NCBI GenBank assembly: GCA_004963905.1
Contig: SUGL01000025.1
Location: 1 to 64,000 of the forward strand
Length of the DNA stretch: 64,000 nt
Origin: Mesorhizobium sp.
GTDB taxonomy: Bacteria > Pseudomonadota > Alphaproteobacteria > Rhizobiales > Rhizobiaceae
Direction of reading: 5' to 3'
Part shown: piece after piece, positions 8,524 through 18,132 of the stretch
How positions within the stretch are numbered: position 1 is the first letter of the stretch
How the letters are laid out: each line of letters begins with the position of its first letter
Notes under the pieces: model-generated
Databases searched by the model: none
What the model saw: the letters and a program-made list of their open reading frames with translations, nothing else
What the model was told of the DNA's origin: nothing
Made by a program: the position numbers and the translations under genes

Positions 8524-11154
8524 TTATTGCGAGGCGCCTGGCCTCCGCGGCGGATCAGATGCCCTCAGAACCAAGGGGCGAAAGATCACATGATAGTAAT
8601 GAGGCGTTTCGAACTGTTGCAAATCAACGGGAGGTATTGTCGCGACACTTGCCTGTGACAGGCACCGGTAAATCTCTCCCTCCCGGTCGATTTCTTCGAA
8701 ATCGAGAGAGCTCGACACATTACTACAAACTCTTCTTGCGTTATTTAAAAGTTGTATACCCGCGATCTGCAACCATTCGTAGTGCTCGCCCAGGAGCATT
8801 TTCACGGTGGTGCCGCTTTCATATGGCAACATAATGGAGAAATATCCGTCATGCAGTTGGTGTGCTCTAAGCGAGAAGACCTTGGAATCGCGTATGCTTC
8901 CTATCGAGACTTTCAGAGGTGAAAATCGCACGTTCATATCTTCTGGCCTTAGATCAAGTTGAAATCTTTTTTGCACTAGACCGCTGAATGCGAAGTCAAG
9001 CCCCAAGCTGCGCGTTTCAAATGGACCCAGCCGATAAGGTGAGGGCAGGCACCTCACATTCTTCCAAGCACCGTCTAGATCATAGAGCGTCTTCGTGCGG
9101 TCTGGCCCCATAAACTTGTCGTTCTGGAAGCCCTTGAAATATTCCAACTCCGCTTCGATAGGCATGTAGCCATGACGAAATAGAGCTGCGTGGGCGGTCC
9201 GCTGCAAAATAGAAAGCTCGTGCGTCAGGCCAGACTTCGCAAAAAACGATCTCGCATCATTGATAAACCGCAAGGATTCATCTTGAACTTTGGCAACCTT
9301 CTCGTACTGCCTCTCGCTAAGTTTGATCTGATCGAGAACTGGTTCGCCGTCCAAATCATAGTCTACAACCATTCCTTCCTTGAGGATGCAACATTGCTCA
9401 AATAAATCATAACCCCAACAAGACGTTGTAATAAGTGCCTTTCCGTTCGCCGGGCGGTAAGGTTCGTCGGAAGCTACCAAATAGCGCCCAAGTATTTCGA
9501 CTTTGAATTCTTCTGCGAATGTCCGAGTTAAATATTCCTGAGTTCTGCCGTAATAGGCTATGTCCGCCAAAACAATGGTATCACCTTCCTCGACCTCAAG
9601 TTCCTTTGATATATACCGCATTATGCGTTTGCGCAAACCAGACGACTTCTTGAATATCAACTCTAACACATCGTCGTCGCGCAGCAACTGATGGAATGCC
9701 GTTCGCGGATCGGCAGATTGATGGGCGATTCTTATTAATATTTCAATCACTTCAGGCGGAAGCAAAAGCTGTTTTGCAGTGGCGTAAAAATCGTCAACTA
9801 GTTCGGGGTCGATCCCGCTGATGTAATAATCGACATCGGCGCGGGTTTTGAAAGAGGCCGCAATAGCAAGAAATTTGCGGACTCGTACCAATTTGCCGAC
9901 GGGCTTGCGCGCATAGGCCTCACACGCAGCTGAAAGAAGATAAGCGTCACGCAACAGAAAGAAGACTTTTACTCGCTTGCCCTGCTGTTGTAGTGCCGCC
10001 ACCTCGTCAATAAGAAAACGGGCGTACGCGTATAGCACCGGACCAAACGACATGTAGCCGATAATCGTCTCAGGCGCATACGGCTGCAGGTTTGCTACAG
10101 CAAAAATTGGTCGAAACGGACTGTAGCATGGCAGAACAACTGCTTCCGGCGCTGCCTGATCGAGTACTATTAACGACGATGCCGCGTGCTGTAGGCGCAA
10201 GAAATCTGAGACCTCATGATCAAACGGCAGGAAGTGCAGCGCACGTACGCCCAATTTCCGCGGCGCTTGCGCATCGGCTACATCATTATCTCCGATGTGG
10301 AGTAGTTGCGATGCAGGCACGCCACACTCCTTGATTACGATCTGAAAAAGGGCATTGCTCTTCGAGGTCCCATAATCGACAGAGCAGTAGATCTTGTTAA
10401 TTGACTGCATGACGTCCGCAGGCAAATGGCGAGCCAAGAGGCGCCTTAACTCGTCTTCGCGCAAATACGTATCGCTCACGATGATAATTTTGATACCACG
10501 GGCGTGCGCCAGCCTGATCAGTTCGACATAAGGTAAGAATGCAAAGCAAACATCCATTTCGGTTCGGATTTCCGCCTCGGCCAATAGCTCCCGTTCCTCA
10601 CCAGAAAGCGATGTAAAAAGCCGATAAATATCACCGAGAGAGGTCTCCCTGGATCCGTTCTCTAATGGCTTCGCTCGATAGGCACGCGCAGCAGCGCTAA
10701 CGCGTTGGTGAGGAGCTATCCCTAACCTTCGCGCAACGGGATTATCTGCGAGCACGGCGAAAACGTCTGTAGGTGTCGCCGTCTTGCGCCATAGCAACGT
10801 ATCGAAACAGTCAAGCGAGAGCACCTTTACGGAGTCCCCAAACTCGTCTAGAATCGTGGGGATGTCGTGAACTTTTATGTTCGTCCTATGGTGGGTATCA
10901 AGCATGTTGCTCGGGAGCAGACGATCCTCCGGTTTGCGCCGCCGGGTGGTTTTTCCTGTCAGCCTACCCCCGTCTGGAACCATCGCATCAGGGTGACCGC
11001 TAGACCGAGAGAGGTCGTCTCCGGGAAGGCGCGGCAATATCTCGCCAAAAAGGTCAGGATCAAACGGATTTTCCAGACGGCACTTGTCGGAAGGCTGTTT
11101 GTCTTCATCGGTTTGCTGTATCTTGGCGGTTAATCGCTTCAGTATATTCTGCAT
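8524..11154 (-). CDS. Large HAD-superfamily hydrolase-domain protein (COG5610-like)
   Basis: An 876-residue protein when started at ATG 11154, which has GGAG eight bases upstream; an ATG at 11181 would add nine residues without a ribosome site. A HAD fold lies at about residues 100-310. Motif I is SLDCFDTLLWRK, the motif II region is IIVSDTYLREDELRR, and motif IV is LHIGDNDVADAQAP. The remaining 550 residues have no family I recognise, though they include a second region with VFFLLRDAYLLSAACEAY and IVLADIAYYGRTQEYL. Such proteins often accompany surface-polysaccharide loci. No signal peptide or membrane helix is evident. The gene looks richer in A and T than its surroundings, suggesting separate acquisition. 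The HAD call is good; substrate unknown. Confidence 0.8.
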   Translation of the reverse strand: MQNILKRLTAKIQQTDEDKQPSDKCRLENPFDPDLFGEILPRLPGDDLSRSSGHPDAMVPDGGRLTGKTTRRRKPEDRLLPSNMLDTHHRTNIKVHDIPTILDEFGDSVKVLSLDCFDTLLWRKTATPTDVFAVLADNPVARRLGIAPHQRVSAAARAYRAKPLENGSRETSLGDIYRLFTSLSGEERELLAEAEIRTEMDVCFAFLPYVELIRLAHARGIKIIIVSDTYLREDELRRLLARHLPADVMQSINKIYCSVDYGTSKSNALFQIVIKECGVPASQLLHIGDNDVADAQAPRKLGVRALHFLPFDHEVSDFLRLQHAASSLIVLDQAAPEAVVLPCYSPFRPIFAVANLQPYAPETIIGYMSFGPVLYAYARFLIDEVAALQQQGKRVKVFFLLRDAYLLSAACEAYARKPVGKLVRVRKFLAIAASFKTRADVDYYISGIDPELVDDFYATAKQLLLPPEVIEILIRIAHQSADPRTAFHQLLRDDDVLELIFKKSSGLRKRIMRYISKELEVEEGDTIVLADIAYYGRTQEYLTRTFAEEFKVEILGRYLVASDEPYRPANGKALITTSCWGYDLFEQCCILKEGMVVDYDLDGEPVLDQIKLSERQYEKVAKVQDESLRFINDARSFFAKSGLTHELSILQRTAHAALFRHGYMPIEAELEYFKGFQNDKFMGPDRTKTLYDLDGAWKNVRCLPSPYRLGPFETRSLGLDFAFSGLVQKRFQLDLRPEDMNVRFSPLKVSIGSIRDSKVFSLRAHQLHDGYFSIMLPYESGTTVKMLLGEHYEWLQIAGIQLLNNARRVCSNVSSSLDFEEIDREGEIYRCLSQASVATIPPVDLQQFETPHYYHVIFRPLVLRASDPPRRPGASQ

Positions 11155-11327
11155 AATATTGTCTCCTTCGCGCGAGCGCAATCTTTCTGGGGAGAACTTC
11201 TCACTTGATGTGCAAGCATGGCGTCGGTTAACACATCAATGAACGTTTCAAAATTCATGCCAGCCGGGCGATCGAGCGAAAGAAGACGTTTGTTGTTGCT
11301 TTTCAGTGGTTTGGCCTGAAGCGACAC
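11139..11327 (-). CDS. Possible 62-residue small protein overlapping the start of the HAD gene
   Basis: A GTG-started frame encodes a 62-residue product containing LSLDRPAGMNFETFIDVLTD and ending inside the first codons of the HAD gene, in another frame. The overlap would allow translational coupling. The ribosome site before GTG 11327 is poor and I know no homologue, so this may be chance. Confidence 0.25.
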   Translation of the reverse strand: MSLQAKPLKSNNKRLLSLDRPAGMNFETFIDVLTDAMLAHQVRSSPQKDCARAKETILCRIY

Positions 11328-11439
11328 AAGAGAATGGCTAAATAGGCCTTTGTGCCGAATCCGACAAACATGACAGAGTCGGGGGCCCGGTTAGACCGCC
11401 GTGGCGTGGCACATCGGCAAATCGCAGCAGCGAGTTGCG

Positions 11440-12010
11440 TGCGTTAAGTTTATGCAAAAATCACCAGATGATGGGGTCGTCCGCCACGGCACACCATTAC
11501 CACGCCAAGCACGGCGGGTTTGGAGTACCTATCCGGCTCCAGATTGGAATAGCCGTCCGGCATCACCGGAGAGGCAGGCATCCACGGAAAAGGTTACCAT
11601 CACGGGGTCAATCTGGCAAAGAAGTCTTTCAACTGCACGGCTGATCAGTCGTGTTCCCAAGAAGCTGTCGCGCTTGCAGTTTTGCAAATTCATGGCGGGT
11701 CAGCCGCATGTATCGTGGCGATGGAGGCATGCGCCGGCTCCCATTATTGGGCTCGCGAGACGGTCCGGCTTGGCCATCAGCCGAAGCTGATTGCACCTCG
11801 GTAGTCAAGGCGTTCATCAAGCGGCAGAAGAACGACGCAGCGGATGCGGAGGCGATCGTCGAGGCAGCGCAACGGCCAACGATACGCTTCGTCGAACCGA
11901 AAACCGGAGGAGCAGCAGTCTCGGTCCATAATGTTTCGCACTCGAGAACAGCTGGTCAAACAGCGCACTGAGTTGGTCAACACATTGCGTGCGCGCCTGT
12001 TTCGTTGAGG
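11440..12010 (+). pseudogene. IS110-family transposase remnant
   Basis: Shifted frames together give MEACAGSHYWARETVRLGHQ, then FIKRQKNDAADAEAIVEAAQ and TIRFVEPKT, and finally RTREQLVKQRTELVNTLRA. This is the N-terminal DEDD domain of an IS110/IS1111 transposase (the NDAADAEA block is diagnostic). The C-terminal half is absent and there are two or more frameshifts. Confidence 0.8.
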
Positions 12011-12229
12011 ACGACAACGCCAATTTGGCTGATCTGCCGCGATCTACTGGACCGGATCTACCGTCTAGCCGGTTTATGCACAGCGCTGAACGTCTGGCGG
12101 CCTGAGGTGGTGATCTGGTCGCCGTTTCGGTTCTTTTTGACAAGCTGGTTGGTGCCGGCGGTGATCCGTCGTGATGGAAAGCGGGTTTGCGGGTTGAGGT
12201 CAGCGGGTTCGGTTCGGGGCGTTGGCGCC

Positions 12230-13200
12230 CCGTCGGCTACGTCACGAGCCGCGGAATGCGGCGAGGACGATGCGTAGGATGCGCTGGTCCGGGCAGGATG
12301 TCAGCAGGTGCAGGCGGATTTGGGTTTTCATCTCGACCACGCGCGCGGCGACCTTGATGAGGCGCAGTCGCGGCTGTCGAATTGGGCGACTGCGAAGCTC
12401 GAGCGTTTCGGCATTGCGGCGCGCAGACCCCCACATCAGCCAGTAGGCGCCGGAATGCAGGAACAACCGGAACTGGTTGGCCGTCCCTCTTGTGCAGGAG
12501 GTGCGGTCGGCGGCGAGATGCGTCTTCCACGACTTGATGTGGTTCTCGGCAACGCCGCTCCGGCAGTAGACATCCTCGTAGAGCGCCTTGGCTTTGCCAC
12601 CGGCAAGGTGGTGACGATGAAGCGGTGTCTGCACCTTGGGCGCCGACCTCGATCCGGGCGATGATGCGCTCTACACGGCTCCAGCTGCCGGCGCCGTCGA
12701 AGAATTCCTTGACCTGCGGACCTTGTCCGTCTTCGCCGACGCTTCAAAACGCGCCAGCGCACTGTTTCCAGCTCCGCGACCGCTTGCGCAAGGTCGTGGT
12801 GGGCGCCACGCCGAGAATGAAGTCGACAGCGTTGGCGCGGCACCAGTCGATGACCGGCGGACTGCAGTAATGGCTGTCGGCTCGGATCAGGATCCGGGTG
12901 TTCGGCCAATTGCTTCGGATCGCCCGCACCAGGCGTTGCAGGTGGGGGCGGATTTCTGCCCCACTCGGCCGCTTGGCCGGCCGGAGCGCAGCCCGTTGGC
13001 GTCGTTGCCATCCTCATAACCGGCGGCGATCTTCATGCGGAAGCCAATCATATCGGCCAGGCTGTGGATGACCTGGTTTTGGCAGCGCGGATCGTCGATG
13101 CAGCGCCAGACGGTCAGCCACATGCCGCCGTCAAAACGGCGACGACGGACTTGCCGCCGACAGATGACAATCCGCTCAGCGGCAGCGTAAGATCATCCAT
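12230..13200 (-). pseudogene. IS1380-family transposase remnant
   Basis: On the minus strand the pieces read HSLADMIGFRMKIAAGYEDG, ILIRADSHYCSPPVIDWC, KALYEDVYCRSGVAENHIKS and ANQFRLFLHSGAYWLMWG. These come in the order of an IS1380-family transposase, including the conserved ADSHY(C/A) and RGxAENxIK blocks. Frame changes occur near 12620 and 12900 and the N-terminus is missing. The copy is inactive. Confidence 0.8.
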
Positions 13201-13388
13201 GGTGGGTGTGGTCAACGGAATGATTCGGATCGGAGTAAGCAACCAAAATCCTAGTCATTTCAGCGGCTTGCACACCACATCCGCCAACCCCTGTAAATGT
13301 TTCAGGTTAGATGCTTCAGGCTGACGAGGTGGCCTGCATCCGTCGCGACGATGCAGGATGCACTGAGATATCGGTCGTCGATCTTCCC

Positions 13389-14303
13389 TCATTTGACACG
13401 AGGGGTCAGTTCAACTTCGTGAGGGGTCGGCTTCTCATTTCGCCCGACAAACTTGAAACGCGCAACGCTGTACCGGCCGTCAACACTGACGGGCACCTCG
13501 CCCTCGATGGTCGCGCGACAAACGACGCGGTGCTGGTCGCCGTAATCCGCGGTCGCACAATGCATCGTGGCTCGGTTGTCCCAGATAGCAACATCACCCT
13601 GCTTCCACTTCCAGCGCACAGTGTTTTCCTGCGCGGTGATATGAGACTCAAATAGATCGAATAGCCTCTGGCTGTCATATTTCGAGACGCCAACGAAACG
13701 TTCTACATAAGAGCCGAGCACCAGCGTGCGTTCGCCGGTTTCGGGGTGGACGCGAACGACTGGATGCTCGGTCTCGATCCTCGGTCCGGTAAGCGGCTGG
13801 ACATAACGCCTATTATGAGCTCCGGGCCAGCTGTGAACAGCCCAGAGGTCGTCGGCAAGCCGTTGCAGCGGCAGCGGCAAATCGAGATATGCGGCCGCCG
13901 TGTTTGACCACACCGTGTCGCCGCCGACTGGTGGGATCACAACACCTCGCAGCACCGAAATCTTGGGATAGGCATCCATGCAGGACCAATCGATGTGCCA
14001 AATGTCAGCTTGGAGATCTCCGTCTGCTGAATTAATCTCGAAGATCGGCGTCTTTCCCTCCGGATATGGCGAAGGCTTCCCGAAACGAAGAGCAAAGCGC
14101 TGCTGCTCGGCGTCGTCGAAATGACCCTGGTCGCGGAAGAAGACGACTTTGTGCTCAAGCATCAGGCCGTTTATCGCAGCGATAGTCTGGTCCGGCAAAT
14201 CGGCCGACAGCTTGATGTTCCTAATTTCAGCGCCGATGCGCGCTGTGCATTGAACGACATCGGTACGTGGAATGAAATTATTGACCAAGTTAATTTTAGT
14301 CAT
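13389..14303 (-). CDS. TauD/TfdA-family 2-oxoglutarate and Fe(II)-dependent dioxygenase
   Basis: A 304-residue protein started at ATG 14303, preceded by AAAGGAG nine bases upstream; a longer frame to 14351 has no ribosome site. It carries the TauD-type facial triad: WHIDWSCMDAYP (His-x-Asp), then IWDNRATMHCATADYG with the distal His, and the 2OG-binding Arg in HRVVCRATIEG. These enzymes hydroxylate taurine, aryloxyacetates or other small carboxylates, or amino acids in natural-product pathways. It stands alone between IS remnants. Length and motifs are intact, so it is likely functional. Its substrate cannot be read from the sequence. Confidence 0.88.
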   Translation of the reverse strand: MTKINLVNNFIPRTDVVQCTARIGAEIRNIKLSADLPDQTIAAINGLMLEHKVVFFRDQGHFDDAEQQRFALRFGKPSPYPEGKTPIFEINSADGDLQADIWHIDWSCMDAYPKISVLRGVVIPPVGGDTVWSNTAAAYLDLPLPLQRLADDLWAVHSWPGAHNRRYVQPLTGPRIETEHPVVRVHPETGERTLVLGSYVERFVGVSKYDSQRLFDLFESHITAQENTVRWKWKQGDVAIWDNRATMHCATADYGDQHRVVCRATIEGEVPVSVDGRYSVARFKFVGRNEKPTPHEVELTPRVK

Positions 14304-14545
14304 AGTGGCATTCTCCTTTTTCGATGCAAAGCTATTCAACTGTGGCACCAAAGCATTTCTGGCATTGTTATCGATCGATCCAGCGTGTAATTCTGTTACC
14401 GCAGTGTCGGCAGCTCTCGAGCGTCTTACCGAACGTCACTCCGGGAATCGGGTAGCGGTCAAACATTCTTGATCAGTGACGCTCTTCCGATGTTGTACGA
14501 CAAATCTCCGCCTGCGCTAAGCCGTGCGGGAATCGATGATCGAGG

Positions 14546-14668
14546 CTAATTTCTCAGAAGAAGCGCGCCAACCCGGCGCTTTGCAAGCACTTCCAAATTC
14601 TGGTATATCCTTTGATCGGGCATCACGACCAGAGGCTGCGGGCTCGTCTTGATCGTTATGGCTTGCAT
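14546..14668 (-). CDS. Candidate 40-residue small protein
   Basis: ATG 14668 is preceded by AGGAGA at a spacing of seven bases, the best ribosome site in this stretch, and opens a 40-codon frame ending at 14546. The product begins MQAITIKTSPQPLVVMPDQR and ends KRRVGALLLRN, so it is basic and has no obvious membrane helix. It lies 240 bases upstream of the TauD-type gene on the same strand. I do not recognise the family. The strong ribosome site and clean composition argue for a real small gene; no homology evidence is available. Confidence 0.4.
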   Translation of the reverse strand: MQAITIKTSPQPLVVMPDQRIYQNLEVLAKRRVGALLLRN

Positions 14669-15014
14669 ACTGCTGTCTCCTGTTCGCTGGTGGTAGTGTT
14701 ACAGTGTCTCCATTTGCACCGCACCTACCACTCCTAGTAGGTTGATCGCACCCAAGCGAGATCGGCGCGATATCTCGGCTATAAGAGCGCCTTGCCGGCG
14801 AACCCATAGAGCGCTGACGCACAGCGCTTGGCGACGCATTCGACTTCAGACGCGTGAAAGGAATTGCATGCATTCGCGCCCGTGCTGCTCTTCGGACCGG
14901 ATGCCGCCACGAGCGGCGAGCGAAAGCGGCGGGTTGAATACAGCCTCAGGCTTGCTGGATTTGTGAGCAAGTATTGCCTTCAGAAGGCGACCGGCGCTGA
15001 GCGCTTGTGGCCAT

Positions 15015-15460
15015 GGAAGTCCGCTTCCGCGTTGCGCCCGGCGCCTTCAGCCGGCGGCCCGCCCGAGCCGTCCTTCGGTTTGACGCTCTTCATCGTCGCC
15101 CACGCCTCGATCAATGTGCCGTCGAACGAGAAAATGGTCCGAAGACAGAAGCTTCTTCACCTGAGCTGCGCCAGCTCCGCGCCTAAGAACTTCGCCGCGA
15201 TGTCACCTTCCAGCAATCACTCGCGGTTCTTCGAGAACACCGAATGGTCCCAGCCCGCGTCATCGACGCCGATACCGACGAACCAGCGGAACAGAAAGTC
15301 GTATTCCAGCCGCTCAATCAAAAGCCGCTCCGATCGAATCGACTAGACTAGAACGCCTGCAGCAGCATCGCTCGCAGCAGCTTTCCGGCCGGATCGAAGG
15401 CCGCCCCCTCGGCGAATACAGCGCCGCCAAGTTCCGCTCCCACGTCGCCAGCGCCTCGCA
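15015..15460 (-). pseudogene. IS5-family transposase, N-terminal remnant
   Basis: Minus-strand pieces read PAGKLLRAMLLQAFYS, LIERLEYDFLFRWFVGIGVD and LEGDIAAKFLGAELAQVKKL, in the order of the N-terminal domain of an IS5/IS1182-type transposase. Frames change near 15180 and 15350. The DDE core is absent. It ends about 140 bases before the methylaspartate operon start. Confidence 0.7.
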
Positions 15461-15600
15461 CCAGCCATCTCAAAACGCGATAGCACTGTCCGGAATATTA
15501 TATTGGCCGACCCCAACGTCAAGTGGCACATAATTGGCGGGTAGCGGACCGAACTTCATCCGTCCGTCAACGCCGTCCGACAGAAATCGAGCGAACTGAA

Positions 15601-16854
15601 GTGCAGATCAAAGACGTGCTCCTCGCGCCAGGAAACGGCGCGTTTTTCTACGACGATCAGGCAGCCATAAGAGCCGGTGCCTCGCAGGACGGTTTTGTCT
15701 ATGTGGGCGAACCCGTCACGCCCAACTTCGAATCCATTCGCGTTCCGGCATCTTCGCTGAGTGTCGGGCTTGTCCTTGCCGACGACACTGTCGTTTGGGG
15801 CGATATGATGAGCGTTCAGTATTCTGGTGCCGGTGGACGCGATCCCTTGTTTGAAACTGCTCAAATCTTGGATTTGACTTCGCGGGTTGTGGTGCCTCGG
15901 CTTCTCGATGTCGATGTGTCTCGTTACCTTGATGCCTGCGCCAAGGTTTTCGAGCCCTTCGGACACAAGCGGTTATCTCTCGCTATTGAGTATGGGGTCA
16001 GCCAGGCGCTCCTACGCGCAGCAGCCCACCTTCAACGTACGACGATGGCGGAGATCGTATGCAGTGCATTTAACCTACCGCTGCCAACGCGGAGGGTCCC
16101 TATCTACTGCCAGAGCGGTGATGCTCGGGAAATCAACGTCGACAAGATGATTCTGAAAGCCGTGGATGTGCTTCCCCACGGTCTGATCAACTCATGGCAG
16201 AAATTCGGCATGGACGGGCAGCCCTTCATGGAGTTCGTGAAGTGGGTTGCAACGCGTACGCGCCAAATCGGCCGCCCGGGATATCATCCGGTGCTGCATT
16301 TCGATGTGTATGGCTGGATCGGGCAGGAAATCGGCCTGGAGCCGCAAAGCATTGCCGATTTTATCTGCAAGGTTGCAGATACCGTCCCGGATTTCTTGCT
16401 CAACATCGAGTCCCCGGCGGATTTTGGTTCGACACAAGCTCAAATTGAGAACTACGCCAAAATCGTATCGATTTTGGACAATAGGGGTTCCAGCGCACGT
16501 ATCGTCGTGGATGAGAGATGCAATACGCTTGAGGATATTCGGCTCTTTGCCGAAGCGAAGGCCGCGCATCTGGTTCAAATTAAAACGCCAGACGTCGGCT
16601 CGATCGCCGATTCCGCGCGCGCTGTTCTCCTCTGCAAGGCGAATAAGGTTGGGGCGTATGTCGGAGGAAGTTGTACCGAAACGGATCTCTCCGCACAGGC
16701 TTCAGTCCACGTCTCTGTAGCGACTCAGGCCGATATGATGCTTGCGAAGCCTGGAATGGGTGTCGACGAGGCATTCTCAATAGTTGGGAACGAACAAAAT
16801 CGGTTGCTGGCTATGCTGAACCGTCGTCGAATTCAAAACGAAAACGTTGGATGA
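15601..16854 (+). CDS. 3-Methylaspartate ammonia-lyase
   Basis: A 417-residue enolase-superfamily enzyme that converts (2S,3S)-3-methylaspartate to mesaconate and ammonia. The start is taken as GTG 15601, giving VQIKDVLLAPGNGAFFYDDQ, because family members begin at this point and are 413-417 long; a frame to 15523 adds an unconserved stretch. Diagnostic blocks are LHFDVYGWIGQEIG, VVDERCNTLEDI, LVQIKTPDVGS (with the general-base Lys), GAYVGGSCTETDLSA and AKPGMGVDEAF. The next gene overlaps its stop by four bases. No glutamate mutase (GlmS/GlmE) is in the window, so methylaspartate must come from elsewhere. The symbol mal is commonly used for this enzyme. Confidence 0.93.
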   Translation: MQIKDVLLAPGNGAFFYDDQAAIRAGASQDGFVYVGEPVTPNFESIRVPASSLSVGLVLADDTVVWGDMMSVQYSGAGGRDPLFETAQILDLTSRVVVPRLLDVDVSRYLDACAKVFEPFGHKRLSLAIEYGVSQALLRAAAHLQRTTMAEIVCSAFNLPLPTRRVPIYCQSGDAREINVDKMILKAVDVLPHGLINSWQKFGMDGQPFMEFVKWVATRTRQIGRPGYHPVLHFDVYGWIGQEIGLEPQSIADFICKVADTVPDFLLNIESPADFGSTQAQIENYAKIVSILDNRGSSARIVVDERCNTLEDIRLFAEAKAAHLVQIKTPDVGSIADSARAVLLCKANKVGAYVGGSCTETDLSAQASVHVSVATQADMMLAKPGMGVDEAFSIVGNEQNRLLAMLNRRRIQNENVG

Positions 16855-18020
16855 AAACACGGTGTCGCATGCAGAAGTCTCTTGAGGGGATCACCGTCGT
16901 TGCCGTGGAGCAGGCGGTTGCTGCGCCTTACGCTTCGTCTCGCCTTGCTGATGCCGGCGCCCGGGTGATCAAGATCGAGAGGCCCGAAGGGGATTTTGCC
17001 AGAAATTACGACAAGTTGGTGCGGGGTCAGAGCGCTTACTTCGTCTGGCTCAACCGGGGTAAGGAGTCGGTCTGTCTGGACTTGAGATCTGAGGCGGACC
17101 GCGCCGTTCTGGACACGCTCATTGCCGGTGCCGACGTTTTGATCCAAAATCTAAAGCCGGGCAGTATCGAAAAATTGGGTTTCGGGTCTGCGGATCTGCG
17201 TCGACGTTTTCCGCGGCTGATCACCTGCGATATCTCTGGTTTCGGGGAGCAGGGGCCGTATTCCCACTTGAAGGCTTATGATCTCATCGTCCAGGCCGAA
17301 ACTGGTCTGTGTGCGATCACCGGGACGCAACAGGGACCCGCCCGTGTGGGTGTGTCGGTTTGCGACATCTCGGCAGGCATGACAGCGCACAGTGCCATTC
17401 TTCAGGCGCTGTATCACCGCGAGGTCACCGGCGACGGGACCAGCATTCAGGTGTCACTGTTCGATGCCGTCGCCGACTGGATGAACGTGCCGGTTCTTCA
17501 AAACGACTACAGCGGCTATCACACGGTGCGCGCGGGCGTGAAACACCCGTCGCTCGCGCCGTATGGCGCCTATCGCTGTGCCGACGGCAAAGAGGTCATC
17601 TTTTCGGTTCAGAATGACCGTGAATGGGTGAATTTCTGCGAGAAGTTCCTGAAGCAGCCGGGGCTTATACGCACACCTGGTTTCGCCGATAATATGGAGC
17701 GCCTCGGTCACCGTGCGCAACTTGATGAGATCATCGAACAGCGGTTTTCCGAACTGTTATGCCACGAAGCAATGCAGGAGCTTGAGGCGGCCGGGTTGGC
17801 ATATGGCCGACTGAACGAAGTCGTGGATGTTTCAAAGCACCCACACATTCGCAAGGTGCAGGTCGGAACACCCGAAGGAACCATCGAGGCGATAGCGCCG
17901 GCGGCGATCTTCAACTCTGAGCGCCCTTTGCTGCGCCCCGTTCCGGCTCTTGGAGCTCATACCGAGGCTGTCCGCGAGGAGGTTCTGGGACGTTTGCGCG
18001 AACGAGCTGCGTCAGCGTGA
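16851..18020 (+). CDS. Family III CoA-transferase (CaiB/Frc type), likely for citramalate or mesaconate
   Basis: A 389-residue class III CoA-transferase. The ATG at 16851 overlaps the lyase stop (ATGA), indicating translational coupling; an ATG at 16869 is an alternative. Conserved features include VVAVEQAVAAPYASSRLADA, ARVIKIERPEGDFARNYD (catalytic Asp region), FVWLNRGKESVCLDL and ITCDISGFGEQGPYSHLKAYD. Members move CoA between succinyl-CoA and an organic acid. Placed between methylaspartate ammonia-lyase and a citramalyl-CoA lyase-like gene, the likely acceptor is (S)-citramalate or mesaconate. The family is certain; the substrate is an inference from neighbours. Confidence 0.88.
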   Translation: MKTRCRMQKSLEGITVVAVEQAVAAPYASSRLADAGARVIKIERPEGDFARNYDKLVRGQSAYFVWLNRGKESVCLDLRSEADRAVLDTLIAGADVLIQNLKPGSIEKLGFGSADLRRRFPRLITCDISGFGEQGPYSHLKAYDLIVQAETGLCAITGTQQGPARVGVSVCDISAGMTAHSAILQALYHREVTGDGTSIQVSLFDAVADWMNVPVLQNDYSGYHTVRAGVKHPSLAPYGAYRCADGKEVIFSVQNDREWVNFCEKFLKQPGLIRTPGFADNMERLGHRAQLDEIIEQRFSELLCHEAMQELEAAGLAYGRLNEVVDVSKHPHIRKVQVGTPEGTIEAIAPAAIFNSERPLLRPVPALGAHTEAVREEVLGRLRERAASA

Positions 18021-18132
18021 GCGCGCGCCTTGTCGGGAAGGGGGCGCGGTCGCGACCCAACCCTTTCCAGTCCCACGGCCGCCCAGAAAGCTCACTGACG
18101 CCCGCGCTAGAATCGACCGCAGAGGCGACTTC

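Noticed and set aside
15525..15539. TGGCACATAATTGGC as a sigma-54 promoter for the methylaspartate operon
   Set aside because: Spacing is right but the -12 element lacks TTGC and no NifA site lies upstream.
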